From Chitinophaga rupis (GTDB taxonomy: Bacteria > Bacteroidota > Bacteroidia > Chitinophagales > Chitinophagaceae): a DNA stretch of 64,000 nucleotides. Within the stretch, counting starts at the first letter, position 1. The number at the start of each line of letters is the position of its first letter. Positions 26,956-36,784 of this stretch are shown here, piece after piece. The notes under the pieces were generated by a model. That model worked only from the letters and a program-made list of their open reading frames with translations. It had not been told where the DNA came from and did not search any database. Location: contig NZ_FOBB01000010.1 in NCBI RefSeq assembly GCF_900109685.1, forward strand, positions 186,001 to 250,000. Reading direction: 5' to 3'. Made by a program: the position numbers and the translations under genes.

Positions 26956-28740
26956 TCAATATCCCGGGTTCTGCACCAGCTTCGGGTTCCGGTCTCTTGC
27001 ATCCTGCGGCACCGGGTTCAGATACATCTTCGGGGTGAACACATGCGGATGGTTCAGCGGCACAACTTCGTACTTCCACACGCCTGAATTGTTATTGGGT
27101 ACCGTATTGGATATTTTCATAGCATGTTTGTCCACATTCATCACGGTGCTGGCGGTTTTCCAGCGGATGATATCATAAAAGCGTTTCTGCTCAAAACAGA
27201 GCTCTACCCTCCTTTCGTGATAAATTGCGGTCCGCATTTCCGCCTGGGATAGTCCGGGCGCCAGGTCGGGCAGGCCCGCTCTTTTGCGGATCTGGTTAAT
27301 GGCATTGTATACACTGGCATCAGGTCCCACAGCTTCGTTTTGTGCTTCCGCATATCCCAGCAATACTTCCGCATAGCGGTAATAAATAAAGTTAGCGCCG
27401 CTTACTGCGCCCCCGCCGGGCCGTACCAGCGGGTTAAGCCGCTTTTTAAAATAGTAGCCGGTGTTGCCTACATCATCAGTCCCAAAATCAATCTGGTTTT
27501 TGGAAGGACGTACCTTATCAATACGGGTATATATGGTATCGCCTTTGTCCATCCAGGTCATTTTATAGGGCGCGCCGTCATACACAATCCAGTCGTAGAA
27601 GCGCTTCTCACGGCCTATGTAGGGGTGCTGCGGATCATAGCCGGAAGTGGGATCAGTGATGGATTTTCCATTTGCCATAAAAAACTGGTCTACCAGCTCC
27701 TGCGTGGGGCAGTAGTTACCCCAGGTGTAGTAGGCGCCGTTGATCCACACCGGGCCGCCGTATTGTTCAAAGGAAGATCCCATTATGTTGGCCACTACCT
27801 GCCGGTCCCACACCACTTCCGAATGGTATTCATTGGCTTCGTACCAGATGGCGGAAGGATCGGGAAACAGCTCATATGCATTACCGTTGCCATAGCTGTC
27901 AATGAACTGTTTGAATGTAGCAGCGGCCTTGCTCCAGCGTTGAGCATCGTAGTCATTATAACCGGCTACTTTATGGGGATCATTACCTGCGGCGGGTTGT
28001 GCAGCGTTGAATGCAGGGCTGGCGGCATAAAGCTCCACCCATCCCTTTAAGGCCAGCGCAGCGCCGAGGGTGGCCCGGCCGGCATCTGCATCGCCTTTAT
28101 TGTATTTAGGCGGCAGGTTACCATCTTTCGTAATGGAATCCAGCTGCGTGGTGATGAAATTCACTGTTTCCGCAAAGGTGCTCCTGGGAGTATAAATGGC
28201 AGCGCTGTCCATAGTACGCCTGTCGGCAGGAACGGTAATAATGGGCAGCCCGCCAATATGCATCCACAGCTCACTGTAAAAAAAGGCGCGGAGGAACCGG
28301 GCTTCATCCAGCCGTTTGCTCAGCCACTCCGGCGAGAAGTTGGCTGCGTTATTACGTACCTCTGTAATAAAGGTGTTGCATTTGCGGATGTTGGTGAAGG
28401 TAGTTGTCCAGTTGGTGAGATCTCCGGAACCAGTGATGCCACCCCATACGGTATAGTCGTTGGAGGAGGCTTCTACAATGCCCTGCTTCCAGTTATAGGA
28501 TGTATAATAAAATCCGGCATCATTGTCGTCGGTAAAGTTATCCAGGTTTTCCGGCTGGTTCCAATAGTTAGGCAATGCGCTGTAGATATCATTGAGGAAA
28601 AGATCGGCATTCCCTTCGGTGCTCCACTGGATGGCATCCGTGAGCTTTGACTTATCTGTATTTTCCAGAAATTCCTTTTTGCATGACAGTATACTGAGCA
28701 ACAGTATAACAGCGGGCAAGAGACGTATGAATCGGGTCAT
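26956..28740 (-). CDS. SusD/RagB family glycan-binding lipoprotein
   Basis: 594 residues with a lipoprotein signal (ILLLSILSC, Cys20). Typical SusD segments are EARFLRAFFYSELWMHIGGLPIITVP, YRYAEVLLGYAEAQNEA, INQIRKRAGLPDL, RRVELCFEQKRFYDIIRW and the C-terminal RNPKLVQNPGY. It is 25 bases downstream of its SusC gene and ends at a strong terminator, making it the last gene of the operon headed by the ECF sigma/FecR pair. Ligand unknown; the upstream GH3 and esterase genes suggest an acylated plant polysaccharide. Confidence 0.95.
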   Translation of the reverse strand: MTRFIRLLPAVILLLSILSCKKEFLENTDKSKLTDAIQWSTEGNADLFLNDIYSALPNYWNQPENLDNFTDDNDAGFYYTSYNWKQGIVEASSNDYTVWGGITGSGDLTNWTTTFTNIRKCNTFITEVRNNAANFSPEWLSKRLDEARFLRAFFYSELWMHIGGLPIITVPADRRTMDSAAIYTPRSTFAETVNFITTQLDSITKDGNLPPKYNKGDADAGRATLGAALALKGWVELYAASPAFNAAQPAAGNDPHKVAGYNDYDAQRWSKAAATFKQFIDSYGNGNAYELFPDPSAIWYEANEYHSEVVWDRQVVANIMGSSFEQYGGPVWINGAYYTWGNYCPTQELVDQFFMANGKSITDPTSGYDPQHPYIGREKRFYDWIVYDGAPYKMTWMDKGDTIYTRIDKVRPSKNQIDFGTDDVGNTGYYFKKRLNPLVRPGGGAVSGANFIYYRYAEVLLGYAEAQNEAVGPDASVYNAINQIRKRAGLPDLAPGLSQAEMRTAIYHERRVELCFEQKRFYDIIRWKTASTVMNVDKHAMKISNTVPNNNSGVWKYEVVPLNHPHVFTPKMYLNPVPQDARDRNPKLVQNPGY

Positions 28741-28765
28741 AATATTTTAGTTTAACAGGATGAAT

Positions 28766-31700
28766 CTAAAAATTCACATTTAGTCCAAACACAAATACCT
28801 TCTGGTTAGGATAGGCTGTTTCCAGGTCAGTATAGCCTACCTCCGGGTCCATGAATTTCATCTTGCTGAAAGTGAGCAGGTTTTGCCCGGATACATAACA
28901 ACGAACGCTCTGCATCTTCATCGCTTTGGAAATTTTGGCAGGAAGCGTGTATCCCAGCACAGCCGTTTTTAAACGGAGGTAACCCGTTTTCATCATCCAG
29001 AAATCAGAGTTCTGGGTGTTATTGGCGTAGGGCGACTGGTTTGCACGCGGATACTTTGCATCGGGTGTGTTAGGCGTCCAGTGGTTGTTATAGTATTCGT
29101 AGGCCGAATTACTATTGTTGTTGTTAAAGGGCACCGTTTGAAAACCGCGGAAGTTCAGGCTGGCCAGTGCAGCTCCCTGGAAGAACAAGCTAACGTCAAA
29201 CCCTTTCCAGGAGGCACTGGGCGTGAAGCCGTAGGTAATGAAAGGATATACCGGGTTACCGATCACGGTTTCATCATATGAGTCTATTTTTCCATCGGGC
29301 TTGCCATCGGGGCCGCCTATATCTGCATAACGGATATCACCGGGATGCAGCACACCAAACTGGGTAACGTTATATCCGTCTTCGCTGTTAATAATGCCAT
29401 CGCTGTTCTTATCATCTGCCTGGGAAAACAATCCCAGCGCATGATAGCCGAATTGCGTACCCATGGGCCGGCCTGTTCTGCTGCGGTTGGGATTATCGTG
29501 TGTGGCGGAGGTCTCAAACACCTGGATCATTTTATTTTTGGCGTAGCTGAAATTGCCGTTCAGGTTTAGCTGCAGGCCATTGGAAAAACGGTGGGTGGTA
29601 CCGGCAGAAATGTCGATACCATTGTTTTCCATAATGCCCTGGTTTTCGTCGGAGAGGCTCAGACCGTATTCTACCGGCACTGTTACTGCCGGCGGCAGCA
29701 GCATGCCGGTCCTTCTTTCATGAAAATAATCTACTTCCAGTGTAAGCAAACCTTTCCATAAAGTAGCGTCTATCCCTATATCCGTTTTGGTGGATATTTC
29801 CCAGGTAATATTGGGATTGGCTTCCTGGGTGATGTTGGATCCCTGCACCATACTGCCGTTGCCATAGGCGTAGGCGTTACCATACAAATTATAGCCGTTC
29901 AGGTACTGGAATGCCCTCCCTGCCAGGTTGCCTGATTTTCCCCAGGATGCCCTTAGTTTAAGATATTCCAGGGCAGAGGGATGATCCGCTATAAAATTCT
30001 CTTCAGAGATGATCCATCCTGCAGAGAAGGCGGGGAAATAGCCCCAGCGTTTACCGGGAGCGAAGTAGTAGTGACCATCATACCGGCCGGCTGCTTCAAA
30101 AAGATATTTCTGATCGTAGATGTAACCTACGCGGTATACAAATCCAAGCTGGCTGCCGGTAATGGTAGAGCCGTTGTTGTCAAAATCATTTTTGTTGGAG
30201 CTGCCCATACCCAGCTCGTCGATGTTCACTGCAAAGTTATTGCGCCGGGCAGAGAAGCCGGTAGAGTCATTCTTACGCGCTTCTGCTACCAGCAGCCCGG
30301 TGAAATCGTGTTTACCAAAGGTGTTATGATAGTTGAGGAATCCCTGGTAGGTGAAGTACTGGTTTTTTGAATATTCCTGGTTCAGCCAGGTGTATGGAGC
30401 AGCGCTTCCTTCCGAAGTAGAGACCTGTTTCGTATAGGAGTAAGGGGTAGTTGCTGTATTCTGTGAATAAAAGTAAAACGGCGTATGCCATCCTTTAACC
30501 GTAAAGTCATTGGGGTCATAGCTGAAGGTTCCCTTTATGCTAAGCCCTTTAATGAAAGGCAGCTGCTGCTCCACGGCAAGGGTGCTAAGCAGGGAGGTGG
30601 CACTGCGGTGGGAGTAGCCTGCTTTCAGGATCCCTACCGGCGAGTTACCTGCAAACTCGCCCCAGAGGCCATTACTATAATAAAGGTTGGTAATGGGGAT
30701 CAGCTTGTACGCGCTGCGGAACAGCTGGCCCGGCGTGGTGGCGGCATCTACGCTGTTGGTATTTTCAATAGCGCCAATGAGCGACAGTGATACCGTAGTG
30801 GTAGGCGTGGCGCTTATTTCCATGTTTACGTTATAATCGTAACGTTTATAATTCACCGGGTCAAACATACCATCCTGCTTAAGGAAACCAAGACCGGCAT
30901 AATACCGCACTACTTTGGTGCCGCCGCTTAGCTGCATATTGTAGTTTTGAATGGGCGCGTGCATGCGTACCAGGTCTTTGGTATTGCTGATGGGGTATTT
31001 ATCGGGATCTTTAGCGTTCAGATCTGCATACGTGTTAATGAGTTCATCGCTGAAAGGTTGTTGTGTACCACCGGGATTTTCATTCATGTAGGCTTCATTA
31101 CGCAGGCGCATATAGTCCTGTGCATTCAGCATTTTAGGGTAATAGGTAGGCGTTTGAAAACCGTAATACGCATTCAATGCCAACGTTGGCATTCCTGTGT
31201 TGCCGCGTTTGGTCGTTATGAGGATAACACCATTGGCGCCCCCTAATCCATAAGGAGCTACTGCAGCAGCGTCTTTCAATACAGTAACGGAGGCAATGGA
31301 GCTGGGCGAAATTTCGTTGATGTTGTTACGGATGATCCCATCCACTACTATCAGCGGAGAATTGTTGCCGGTGGTGGCAATGCCCCTGATATGTATATCG
31401 GGATTATCCCTGCCCGGCTGACCGCCATTCGGGCGCATGCTGATGCCGGAAACATTACCCGCCAGCGAATTGGAGATGTTGGTAACCGGCGATTTTGCCA
31501 GCTCCTTTCCCTGCACAGCTGCTACAGACGCGGTAGAGGAAGTTTTCTTCTGCGTGCCGTAACCTACCACTACTACTTCATTTAAGCCGCTGGCGCTTTC
31601 TTTCAGGATAATGCTGACAGGATCCCCGGTGCTTACTATTTCCGTTTGTTCATAACCTACGTAGCTGAATACCAGGGTAACGCCGGTAGCAGCCTGCAGC

Positions 31701-32128
31701 TCAAAATGGCCGTTCTCATTGGTCATAGTACCAACATTGGTACCTTTTACTTTTACGGATACGCCAATGAGCGGATCGCCATGTTCGTTTTTTACAGTAC
31801 CGCTTATTCTGGCGGCGCTTACATGTCCGGATCCGATCACAATAGCATTGTTATTCATCACAGTGTAGCGGAGTGTGGTGCCGGCAAAGGTTTGGGTAAG
31901 CAGCTCTTCTACCGTGGCATTTTCGGCATGAATGGATACCGGTGGTTTTTCCGGCAGAATGTCGTCGTTGTAGATAAGCCGGCAGCGGCTTTTTTGCTGA
32001 ATGGTTTTCAGCACTGTTTTAATGCTCACCTTTTCCAGGGAGATGCTGATCTTTTCCTGGGTGGCAGAGGTAGCGTATGCGGGCATGATGCCGGTGAGCA
32101 GCAAAACCCATAGGAACATTATTTTCAT
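28766..32128 (-). CDS. SusC/RagA TonB-dependent transporter with N-terminal STN domain
   Basis: 1120 residues. A signal peptide is followed by an STN domain (about 28-95; ISLEKVSIKTVLKTIQQKSRCRLIYNDD), then a carboxypeptidase-like domain (ISGTVKNEHGDPLIGVSVKVKG), NEVVVVGYGTQKKTSS, the plug (GGANGVILITTKRG) and a barrel ending VFVFGLNVNF. The STN domain contacts the periplasmic part of FecR in trans-envelope signalling. The FecR and ECF genes lie directly upstream on the same strand, so substrate binding should release the sigma factor and increase expression of this operon. Confidence 0.95.
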   Translation of the reverse strand: MKIMFLWVLLLTGIMPAYATSATQEKISISLEKVSIKTVLKTIQQKSRCRLIYNDDILPEKPPVSIHAENATVEELLTQTFAGTTLRYTVMNNNAIVIGSGHVSAARISGTVKNEHGDPLIGVSVKVKGTNVGTMTNENGHFELQAATGVTLVFSYVGYEQTEIVSTGDPVSIILKESASGLNEVVVVGYGTQKKTSSTASVAAVQGKELAKSPVTNISNSLAGNVSGISMRPNGGQPGRDNPDIHIRGIATTGNNSPLIVVDGIIRNNINEISPSSIASVTVLKDAAAVAPYGLGGANGVILITTKRGNTGMPTLALNAYYGFQTPTYYPKMLNAQDYMRLRNEAYMNENPGGTQQPFSDELINTYADLNAKDPDKYPISNTKDLVRMHAPIQNYNMQLSGGTKVVRYYAGLGFLKQDGMFDPVNYKRYDYNVNMEISATPTTTVSLSLIGAIENTNSVDAATTPGQLFRSAYKLIPITNLYYSNGLWGEFAGNSPVGILKAGYSHRSATSLLSTLAVEQQLPFIKGLSIKGTFSYDPNDFTVKGWHTPFYFYSQNTATTPYSYTKQVSTSEGSAAPYTWLNQEYSKNQYFTYQGFLNYHNTFGKHDFTGLLVAEARKNDSTGFSARRNNFAVNIDELGMGSSNKNDFDNNGSTITGSQLGFVYRVGYIYDQKYLFEAAGRYDGHYYFAPGKRWGYFPAFSAGWIISEENFIADHPSALEYLKLRASWGKSGNLAGRAFQYLNGYNLYGNAYAYGNGSMVQGSNITQEANPNITWEISTKTDIGIDATLWKGLLTLEVDYFHERRTGMLLPPAVTVPVEYGLSLSDENQGIMENNGIDISAGTTHRFSNGLQLNLNGNFSYAKNKMIQVFETSATHDNPNRSRTGRPMGTQFGYHALGLFSQADDKNSDGIINSEDGYNVTQFGVLHPGDIRYADIGGPDGKPDGKIDSYDETVIGNPVYPFITYGFTPSASWKGFDVSLFFQGAALASLNFRGFQTVPFNNNNSNSAYEYYNNHWTPNTPDAKYPRANQSPYANNTQNSDFWMMKTGYLRLKTAVLGYTLPAKISKAMKMQSVRCYVSGQNLLTFSKMKFMDPEVGYTDLETAYPNQKVFVFGLNVNF

Positions 32129-32222
32129 AACATGGAATGTAAGAGGGTGAAAAAAGTAAAGTGCGTGGATGTGTAATGCTTTTAGGTCATAGTATTTATT
32201 TTTGAAGATGAATAATGCGTTA

Positions 32223-33209
32223 TCAGTTACTGATGCGGACCTCTTTCCCGTTAACCTGGAAATTAAAAGGGCGTGAGAGCTGCAGCATGTTCAGCGCCTC
32301 GTCTACTGATTCTGTATCAATGATGCCGGAAAACCGCAGCTGCTCCAGGCTGTCAGATTCAAAATGAAAAGTAACGCCGTACCACTGGTTCATTTTAGCT
32401 GCCAGCTCGCCAAAGGTGTTATTGTCAAATACCAGCTTATTATTCAGCCAGGATATTTCAGGGAGCTGACCGCTGCTGTCCTTTTCCAGGTGCTTTTGCT
32501 GAAAGACAGCCACCGGGCGGGTTAGCGGTACCGTTAATTTTTCATCAGGCTGCAGCACCACGGTTTTTTCCCGGAACGATACGGCTATTTTTCCACGGAC
32601 CAGTGTAGTGAACACGGCGCTGTCGCCCGCATAGGCTTTCACGTTAAAAGCAGTGCCCAGTACGCGGATGTTCACTTTTCCTGCATGGATAATAAAAGGA
32701 ACACCCTCACTTTTCACGATATCAAAAAAGGCTTCGCCGCTGAGCGTAATTTCCCGGTGCTGTTTACCAAAGCCATTCTTTTCGTAATGGAGCTGCGTAT
32801 TGCGATTGAGCAATACGATGGAGCCGTCGGGAAGCACTACCCTGGATTTTCCTCCCGGAGCGGAGCTGAGCTGCTGCAATACAGGAGCAGCCGGACGTGT
32901 AAATTTCCATCCGGTCCATATTACCCCCAATACAGCTGCCGCAGCAGCTGCTGCCACCAGCCTGCGCACAATAGTGCGTTGGCGGCGCGGCTGCAGCTGC
33001 GGGCTCACCGCATCCCAGATGCGTTCTTTACTATCATGAGTGGCGCTTACCTCCTGTATAGGCGTTTGCCAGATGCTGGCAGCAAGCTCCCCGGAAGCAG
33101 CGGCCTCCGGATCATCTTTCAGCAATGCTTCCAGCTCTGACAGCTCGGCGGGTGAAATATCGCCGCTGAGCTGTTTTCCGAGTAATATCCACATACGATC
33201 GTTGCTCAT
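32223..33209 (-). CDS. FecR family anti-sigma factor
   Basis: 328 residues. A cytoplasmic N terminus of about 80 residues (sigma-binding) is followed by one membrane helix (LVAAAAAAAVLGVIWTGW) and the periplasmic FecR domain. That domain has VVLPDGSIVLLNRNTQLHYEKNGF, REITLSGEAFFDIVKS and RVLGTAFNVKAY. The C-terminal part is a DUF4974/STN-like region (FGELAAKMNQWYGVTFHF). It holds the ECF sigma factor inactive until the STN domain of the adjacent SusC signals. It lies 102 bp after the sigma gene and 94 bp before susC. Confidence 0.95.
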   Translation of the reverse strand: MSNDRMWILLGKQLSGDISPAELSELEALLKDDPEAAASGELAASIWQTPIQEVSATHDSKERIWDAVSPQLQPRRQRTIVRRLVAAAAAAAVLGVIWTGWKFTRPAAPVLQQLSSAPGGKSRVVLPDGSIVLLNRNTQLHYEKNGFGKQHREITLSGEAFFDIVKSEGVPFIIHAGKVNIRVLGTAFNVKAYAGDSAVFTTLVRGKIAVSFREKTVVLQPDEKLTVPLTRPVAVFQQKHLEKDSSGQLPEISWLNNKLVFDNNTFGELAAKMNQWYGVTFHFESDSLEQLRFSGIIDTESVDEALNMLQLSRPFNFQVNGKEVRISN

Positions 33210-33311
33210 AGTCTTATTGAAAATGGTTGAATAAGGGTGCGCTCCGGGGTAAAAGACAACACGAAGGAGATAATACCCCCAAAGGGGCAGGAATTTTTTT
33301 TTGAAGGAGGA

Positions 33312-33890
33312 TCACTGACCGCCGGGCAGCGGCGTGATCAGGAATGATTTCATTTTGGTAAGCTTCTTCAGGGCGATGCCCACCTGATTTTCAACGGTTT
33401 TTATGGAAACATTCAGCAGAACGGCTACTTCCCGGTATTTGAGCCCGTCTTCTTTCACCAGTTTAAAGATCAGGCGGCACTGCGGGGGCAGCTCACTGAT
33501 GGCCATATTAATATGCCGCATCATTTCATTGCTGATAAGCTGCGCTTCGGGGTTTATTTCATATTCCAGCGAATATGCTTCATCAAGATGCAGCGTTTTT
33601 TTATGGGCATATTTACGGAGGTAGTTCAGCGCAATATTACGGGTGGCAGCATAGAGGTACCATTTCAGGTTGCTTACCTGATGGAGGTCCTTCTTTTTTC
33701 TCCATACGGCAATAAACACATCTGCTACTATTTCTTCTGCCATTTCCCTGTTATGAACAATGGCCAGGGCTAACTGCAGCAATGGAGCGCAGCAGTAATC
33801 GTATAATTCTTTAAATGCTTGTGTATCACCGCGGTATATTTTGTTTTGCAATTCGGGGATATCGTCGCGCATGAAAGTAAAAATACCCAA
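33312..33890 (-). CDS. ECF RNA polymerase sigma factor
   Basis: About 186-192 residues. Region 2 includes NREMAEEIVADVFIAVWRKKKDL and YLYAATRNIALNYLR. Region 4 includes ELPPQCRLIFKLVKEDGLKYREVAVLLNVSIKTVENQV. It belongs to the Bacteroidota group of ECF factors paired with FecR. Two start codons are possible: 33890, or 33872 (MRDDIPELQNK). The promoter at 33905-33937 would leave a leader of only about 10 bases for the first, so 33872 is slightly favoured. No hydrophobic tail is present, unlike the other two ECF proteins in the window. Confidence 0.93.
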   Translation of the reverse strand: MGIFTFMRDDIPELQNKIYRGDTQAFKELYDYCCAPLLQLALAIVHNREMAEEIVADVFIAVWRKKKDLHQVSNLKWYLYAATRNIALNYLRKYAHKKTLHLDEAYSLEYEINPEAQLISNEMMRHINMAISELPPQCRLIFKLVKEDGLKYREVAVLLNVSIKTVENQVGIALKKLTKMKSFLITPLPGGQ

Positions 33891-33904
33891 ATTATGTAAA
33901 AATG

Positions 33905-33937
33905 CAAACGTATAATATTAAGTGTCGTATTGACAAA
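33905..33937 (-). promoter_or_regulatory. Promoter of the ECF sigma gene
   Basis: On the minus strand TTTG (33937-33934), 21 bases, then TACGTTTG (33912-33905), a full match to the Bacteroidota -7 consensus TAnnTTTG. This indicates that the sigma gene is read by the housekeeping sigma factor. Confidence 0.65.
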
Positions 33938-33985
33938 AGTACCACTTGTTAAGGGCTGATGGCTGCAAAGATCCTAGCTATGTTA

Positions 33986-34714
33986 TCATTGATTAATGGC
34001 GTTGACAAGGCCAGCGGCGGTTTGTTCATCAAAAGACGCGTCGTTGCTGTCCAGGAACTTTTTCGCAGCGGCTGCAGCTGCAGGATCCTTTTCTACAGCT
34101 GATAAGAAGCTTTTTCTTTTTAAACTTACTTTAGTGGGGATCCCGTCTTTAAGGAGGAAATAGGTATAGCTTCTTTTATATTCGTCGTAGTTATGTCCTG
34201 TTTGCGTTACGCCTTTATCCACAAAATTGGCGCGTTCAAATTTAACTTTTACAGCTTTCACTAATGAATATTTACCTGCTGCAAGCTGCTGCACAAACTG
34301 TAAACGGCCATCTATATCCACATTCACAAAATGTGCTGCCACATCATTTTTAACCAGGTGAAAGGCTTGTATATAGCGGCTTTCAGGGGTATATGCCTTT
34401 CCCTCGCTGGCGGCGCGGATAATGAGGGTGTTTTTTTCCAGGTCCAGGTTGGCGTCGTAAACCATTGAATGCTTTACAGGTTTGTTTTCCATGGAGTCTA
34501 TTGACAGTCGTCCCCAATCATCGTATAGGTAAGGACTACCAACCGTGTTCCCTACCGGCCGGAAACCGGTGGCAGTAAAATAATTATTGAGGCTCCTATA
34601 ATTGTCCAGGATATTTGCGATGTGCGTAGTTTGTATACGGTTCGCAGAGTCTTGTGCGGAAAGGGACAAAACAGCTGTAAACAGCGCTAAAAGGGACAGG
34701 GTTACTTTTTTCAT
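33986..34714 (-). CDS. Secreted protein of unknown function
   Basis: 242 residues from the ATG at 34714, which gives a signal peptide (MKKVTLSLLALFTAVLSLSAQ); an in-frame ATG at 34804 adds 30 residues that do not look coding. I do not recognise the family. Visible features are VGSPYLYDDWGRLSIDSM and YKRSYTYFLLKDGIPTKVSLKRKSFLSAVEKD, followed by an Ala-rich helical tail. The gene lies between the tandem esterase and the ECF sigma gene on the same strand. An imperfect stem (34778-34785 with 34795-34802) separates it from the esterase gene. A periplasmic role linked to the glycan locus is possible but unsupported. Confidence 0.75.
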   Translation of the reverse strand: MKKVTLSLLALFTAVLSLSAQDSANRIQTTHIANILDNYRSLNNYFTATGFRPVGNTVGSPYLYDDWGRLSIDSMENKPVKHSMVYDANLDLEKNTLIIRAASEGKAYTPESRYIQAFHLVKNDVAAHFVNVDIDGRLQFVQQLAAGKYSLVKAVKVKFERANFVDKGVTQTGHNYDEYKRSYTYFLLKDGIPTKVSLKRKSFLSAVEKDPAAAAAAKKFLDSNDASFDEQTAAGLVNAINQ

Positions 34715-34818
34715 GACGGTTAATTGCGATACTAATATAAGGATAATTTCCCTTAGATAGTGACCGGAGCAGTGCAGGGTATTGCATCTGCCCGGCAATG
34801 CCATATTCCGCTCAATCT

Positions 34819-36738
34819 TTATTTAAAAAGCAGCTGTGCAAAATTAAACAGGTTGTTCCGCCATACGGGCCAGGTATGGCCGCCGGGGTATTCGCTATAA
34901 GTGTGTTTGATATTCAGCTCATCCAGCTTTGTCAGCATCAGCTGGCAATTCCTGTAGGCAATATCTTCCTTTCCGCCCATGGAGATCCACAGCGCTTTCA
35001 GATTACTATTGATCATGGCCGCATTGGTTTTCATAAAATCGTACTGGGCCGCTGCAATATCAGCCTGCCTGGCCTGGATCCAGCCCGAGCTGAATACTCC
35101 CAGCCAGGAAAACATTTCCGTATTCTTTATCCCGGTGTAAAGGGTGTGAATGCCGCCCATAGATAAACCAGCCAATGCCCGGTGACCTGCATCTGTTTCA
35201 GCGCGATAGTTTTTTTCTACCAGGGGAATAATGATCTCCTTCAGCTCCGATTCAAATGTTTTCAAAACAGATTCGTCAAACGCAGCGCCACCTACATTTG
35301 CATCCGGCATGACGACCAGCATTGGCTCCGCCTTTTTTGAAGCGATCAGATTATCCAGGATCAGATCCGTTTTGCCCTGCGTGGCCCAGCCGGTTTCGTC
35401 TTCCCCGCCACCGTGTAAAATGTAGAGCACAGGATACTTTTCGTTTGTATTTGCATCATAACCGGGCGGGGTATAAATGTACAGCTGCCGCCATGAACCG
35501 GTAACCTTTGAGAAATATTTCCTGATGCGGATATCTCCATGCGGCACATCTCTTAGCGCATAATAGCTGCCGCCGGCAAAGGGTATTTCAATACCGCTTG
35601 CCCTTCTTCCCATACCGTAAAAAGTTTCACTGGCGGGATCCGCAACGGCCACGCCATCTATCAGCAGGGAATAATAATGAAATCCTTCGCCGATGGAATC
35701 TGTTGTTACGGTCCATAAACCGCCGGTGTCCTTTACCAGATCATACTTACGGACCAGGTCAACCTGCACCTTCTGCGCTTCCGGCGCTTTGATCCGGAAA
35801 ATAACACGGTGGTCAGCCAGTATCTGCGGATATTTTGCATTGCGGACATTGGTTGCCGCAGGCGCGCCCACCACCGGATATTTTGAGAACGTAGCAGTAT
35901 CCACCGGTTTAAAGATCAGCTGAGAGAACATATACAATCCGTTCTTCCATACTTTGAAATCATGCACGCCCGGCTCAATGTAATAGATATGCGGCACATT
36001 GTTCTTTTGCAGGTAATCATGCGTGCGTTTGCTAAAGGAAACCAATCCATCACTGGCCCCGCAGGAGATCCAGAGTAGCTTAATCTTTTGCCTTGCTTCC
36101 ACGGGATGGGGTACCAGCTGCTCCGGCGTTTTAGTGTTCGGCGCGGATGAAAAGCCTCCGATCCACGCAAACTTGTCCAGGTTTCCCAGGCCAAAATTCA
36201 GTGACTGTCCACCTCCCATTGACAGGCCGGCAATGGCCCGGTGCTCCCGGTCCGTATAAACAGGATATTTCTTTTGTATGTAGGGGATCAGATCGTTCAG
36301 CAGATCTTTTTCAAAAGTAGCAAACGCCTGTACCTTGTCAGGAGCCATGATATTACCGGTGGCCCGGTCATCTTTCATAGCCCTGCCATTGGGCATCACA
36401 ACGATCATCGGCTCAATTTTTCCTTCGGCGTACAGGTTATCCAAAACTACCTGCGGAGTACCGCCTTTCAGCCACTCCTTTTCATCGCCGCCAATACCAT
36501 GCAACAGGTATAACACCGGGTATTTGCTCTTTTTGGAAAATCCCGGTGGCGTATAGATCAGCGCTTTCCGCGGATTACCCACGGTTGCTGAGTTATAGCT
36601 GATGGTATCAATCCGGCCATGCGCTATACCTGCACGCAGGGAATCAAAACCAGGAGCTGCGTGTTCAATAACGCCTTGTGTAAAAGCTGGTATGGTAAAC
36701 AATAAAAGAATGGCAAGATTAAAAACTATCTTTTTCAT
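34819..36738 (-). CDS. Tandem CE1-like (esterase D/feruloyl esterase type) carbohydrate esterase
   Basis: 639 residues with a signal peptide (ending TIPAFTQ). Two complete alpha/beta-hydrolase domains of the same family are fused. Domain 1 (about 45-290) has YLLHGIGGDEKEW, nucleophile GLSMGGGQS, acid SCGASDGL and His in GVHDFKVW. A beta-sandwich linker (about 310-385, RVIFRIKAPEAQKVQVDLV) follows. Domain 2 (about 395-639) has YILHGGGEDETGW, GLSMGGIHT, MGGKEDIAY and GGHTWPVW. Both catalytic triads look intact. CE1 enzymes remove acyl groups, such as acetyl or ferulate, from plant polysaccharides. It is 46 bases downstream of the GH3 gene and probably co-transcribed. Why two domains are needed is not evident; they may differ in specificity. 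Confidence 0.9.
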   Translation of the reverse strand: MKKIVFNLAILLLFTIPAFTQGVIEHAAPGFDSLRAGIAHGRIDTISYNSATVGNPRKALIYTPPGFSKKSKYPVLYLLHGIGGDEKEWLKGGTPQVVLDNLYAEGKIEPMIVVMPNGRAMKDDRATGNIMAPDKVQAFATFEKDLLNDLIPYIQKKYPVYTDREHRAIAGLSMGGGQSLNFGLGNLDKFAWIGGFSSAPNTKTPEQLVPHPVEARQKIKLLWISCGASDGLVSFSKRTHDYLQKNNVPHIYYIEPGVHDFKVWKNGLYMFSQLIFKPVDTATFSKYPVVGAPAATNVRNAKYPQILADHRVIFRIKAPEAQKVQVDLVRKYDLVKDTGGLWTVTTDSIGEGFHYYSLLIDGVAVADPASETFYGMGRRASGIEIPFAGGSYYALRDVPHGDIRIRKYFSKVTGSWRQLYIYTPPGYDANTNEKYPVLYILHGGGEDETGWATQGKTDLILDNLIASKKAEPMLVVMPDANVGGAAFDESVLKTFESELKEIIIPLVEKNYRAETDAGHRALAGLSMGGIHTLYTGIKNTEMFSWLGVFSSGWIQARQADIAAAQYDFMKTNAAMINSNLKALWISMGGKEDIAYRNCQLMLTKLDELNIKHTYSEYPGGHTWPVWRNNLFNFAQLLFK

Positions 36739-36784
36739 ATCGCATGATTTTCTTTTGTAAATACCGCTTTGCGGGCGGATCAGA

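Noticed and set aside
33921..33938. Partial match to the 17-bp split-HTCS motif before the ECF gene at 33312
   Set aside because: Only about 13 of 17 positions fit and the conserved CAAA is explained by the -33 box of the sigma promoter.
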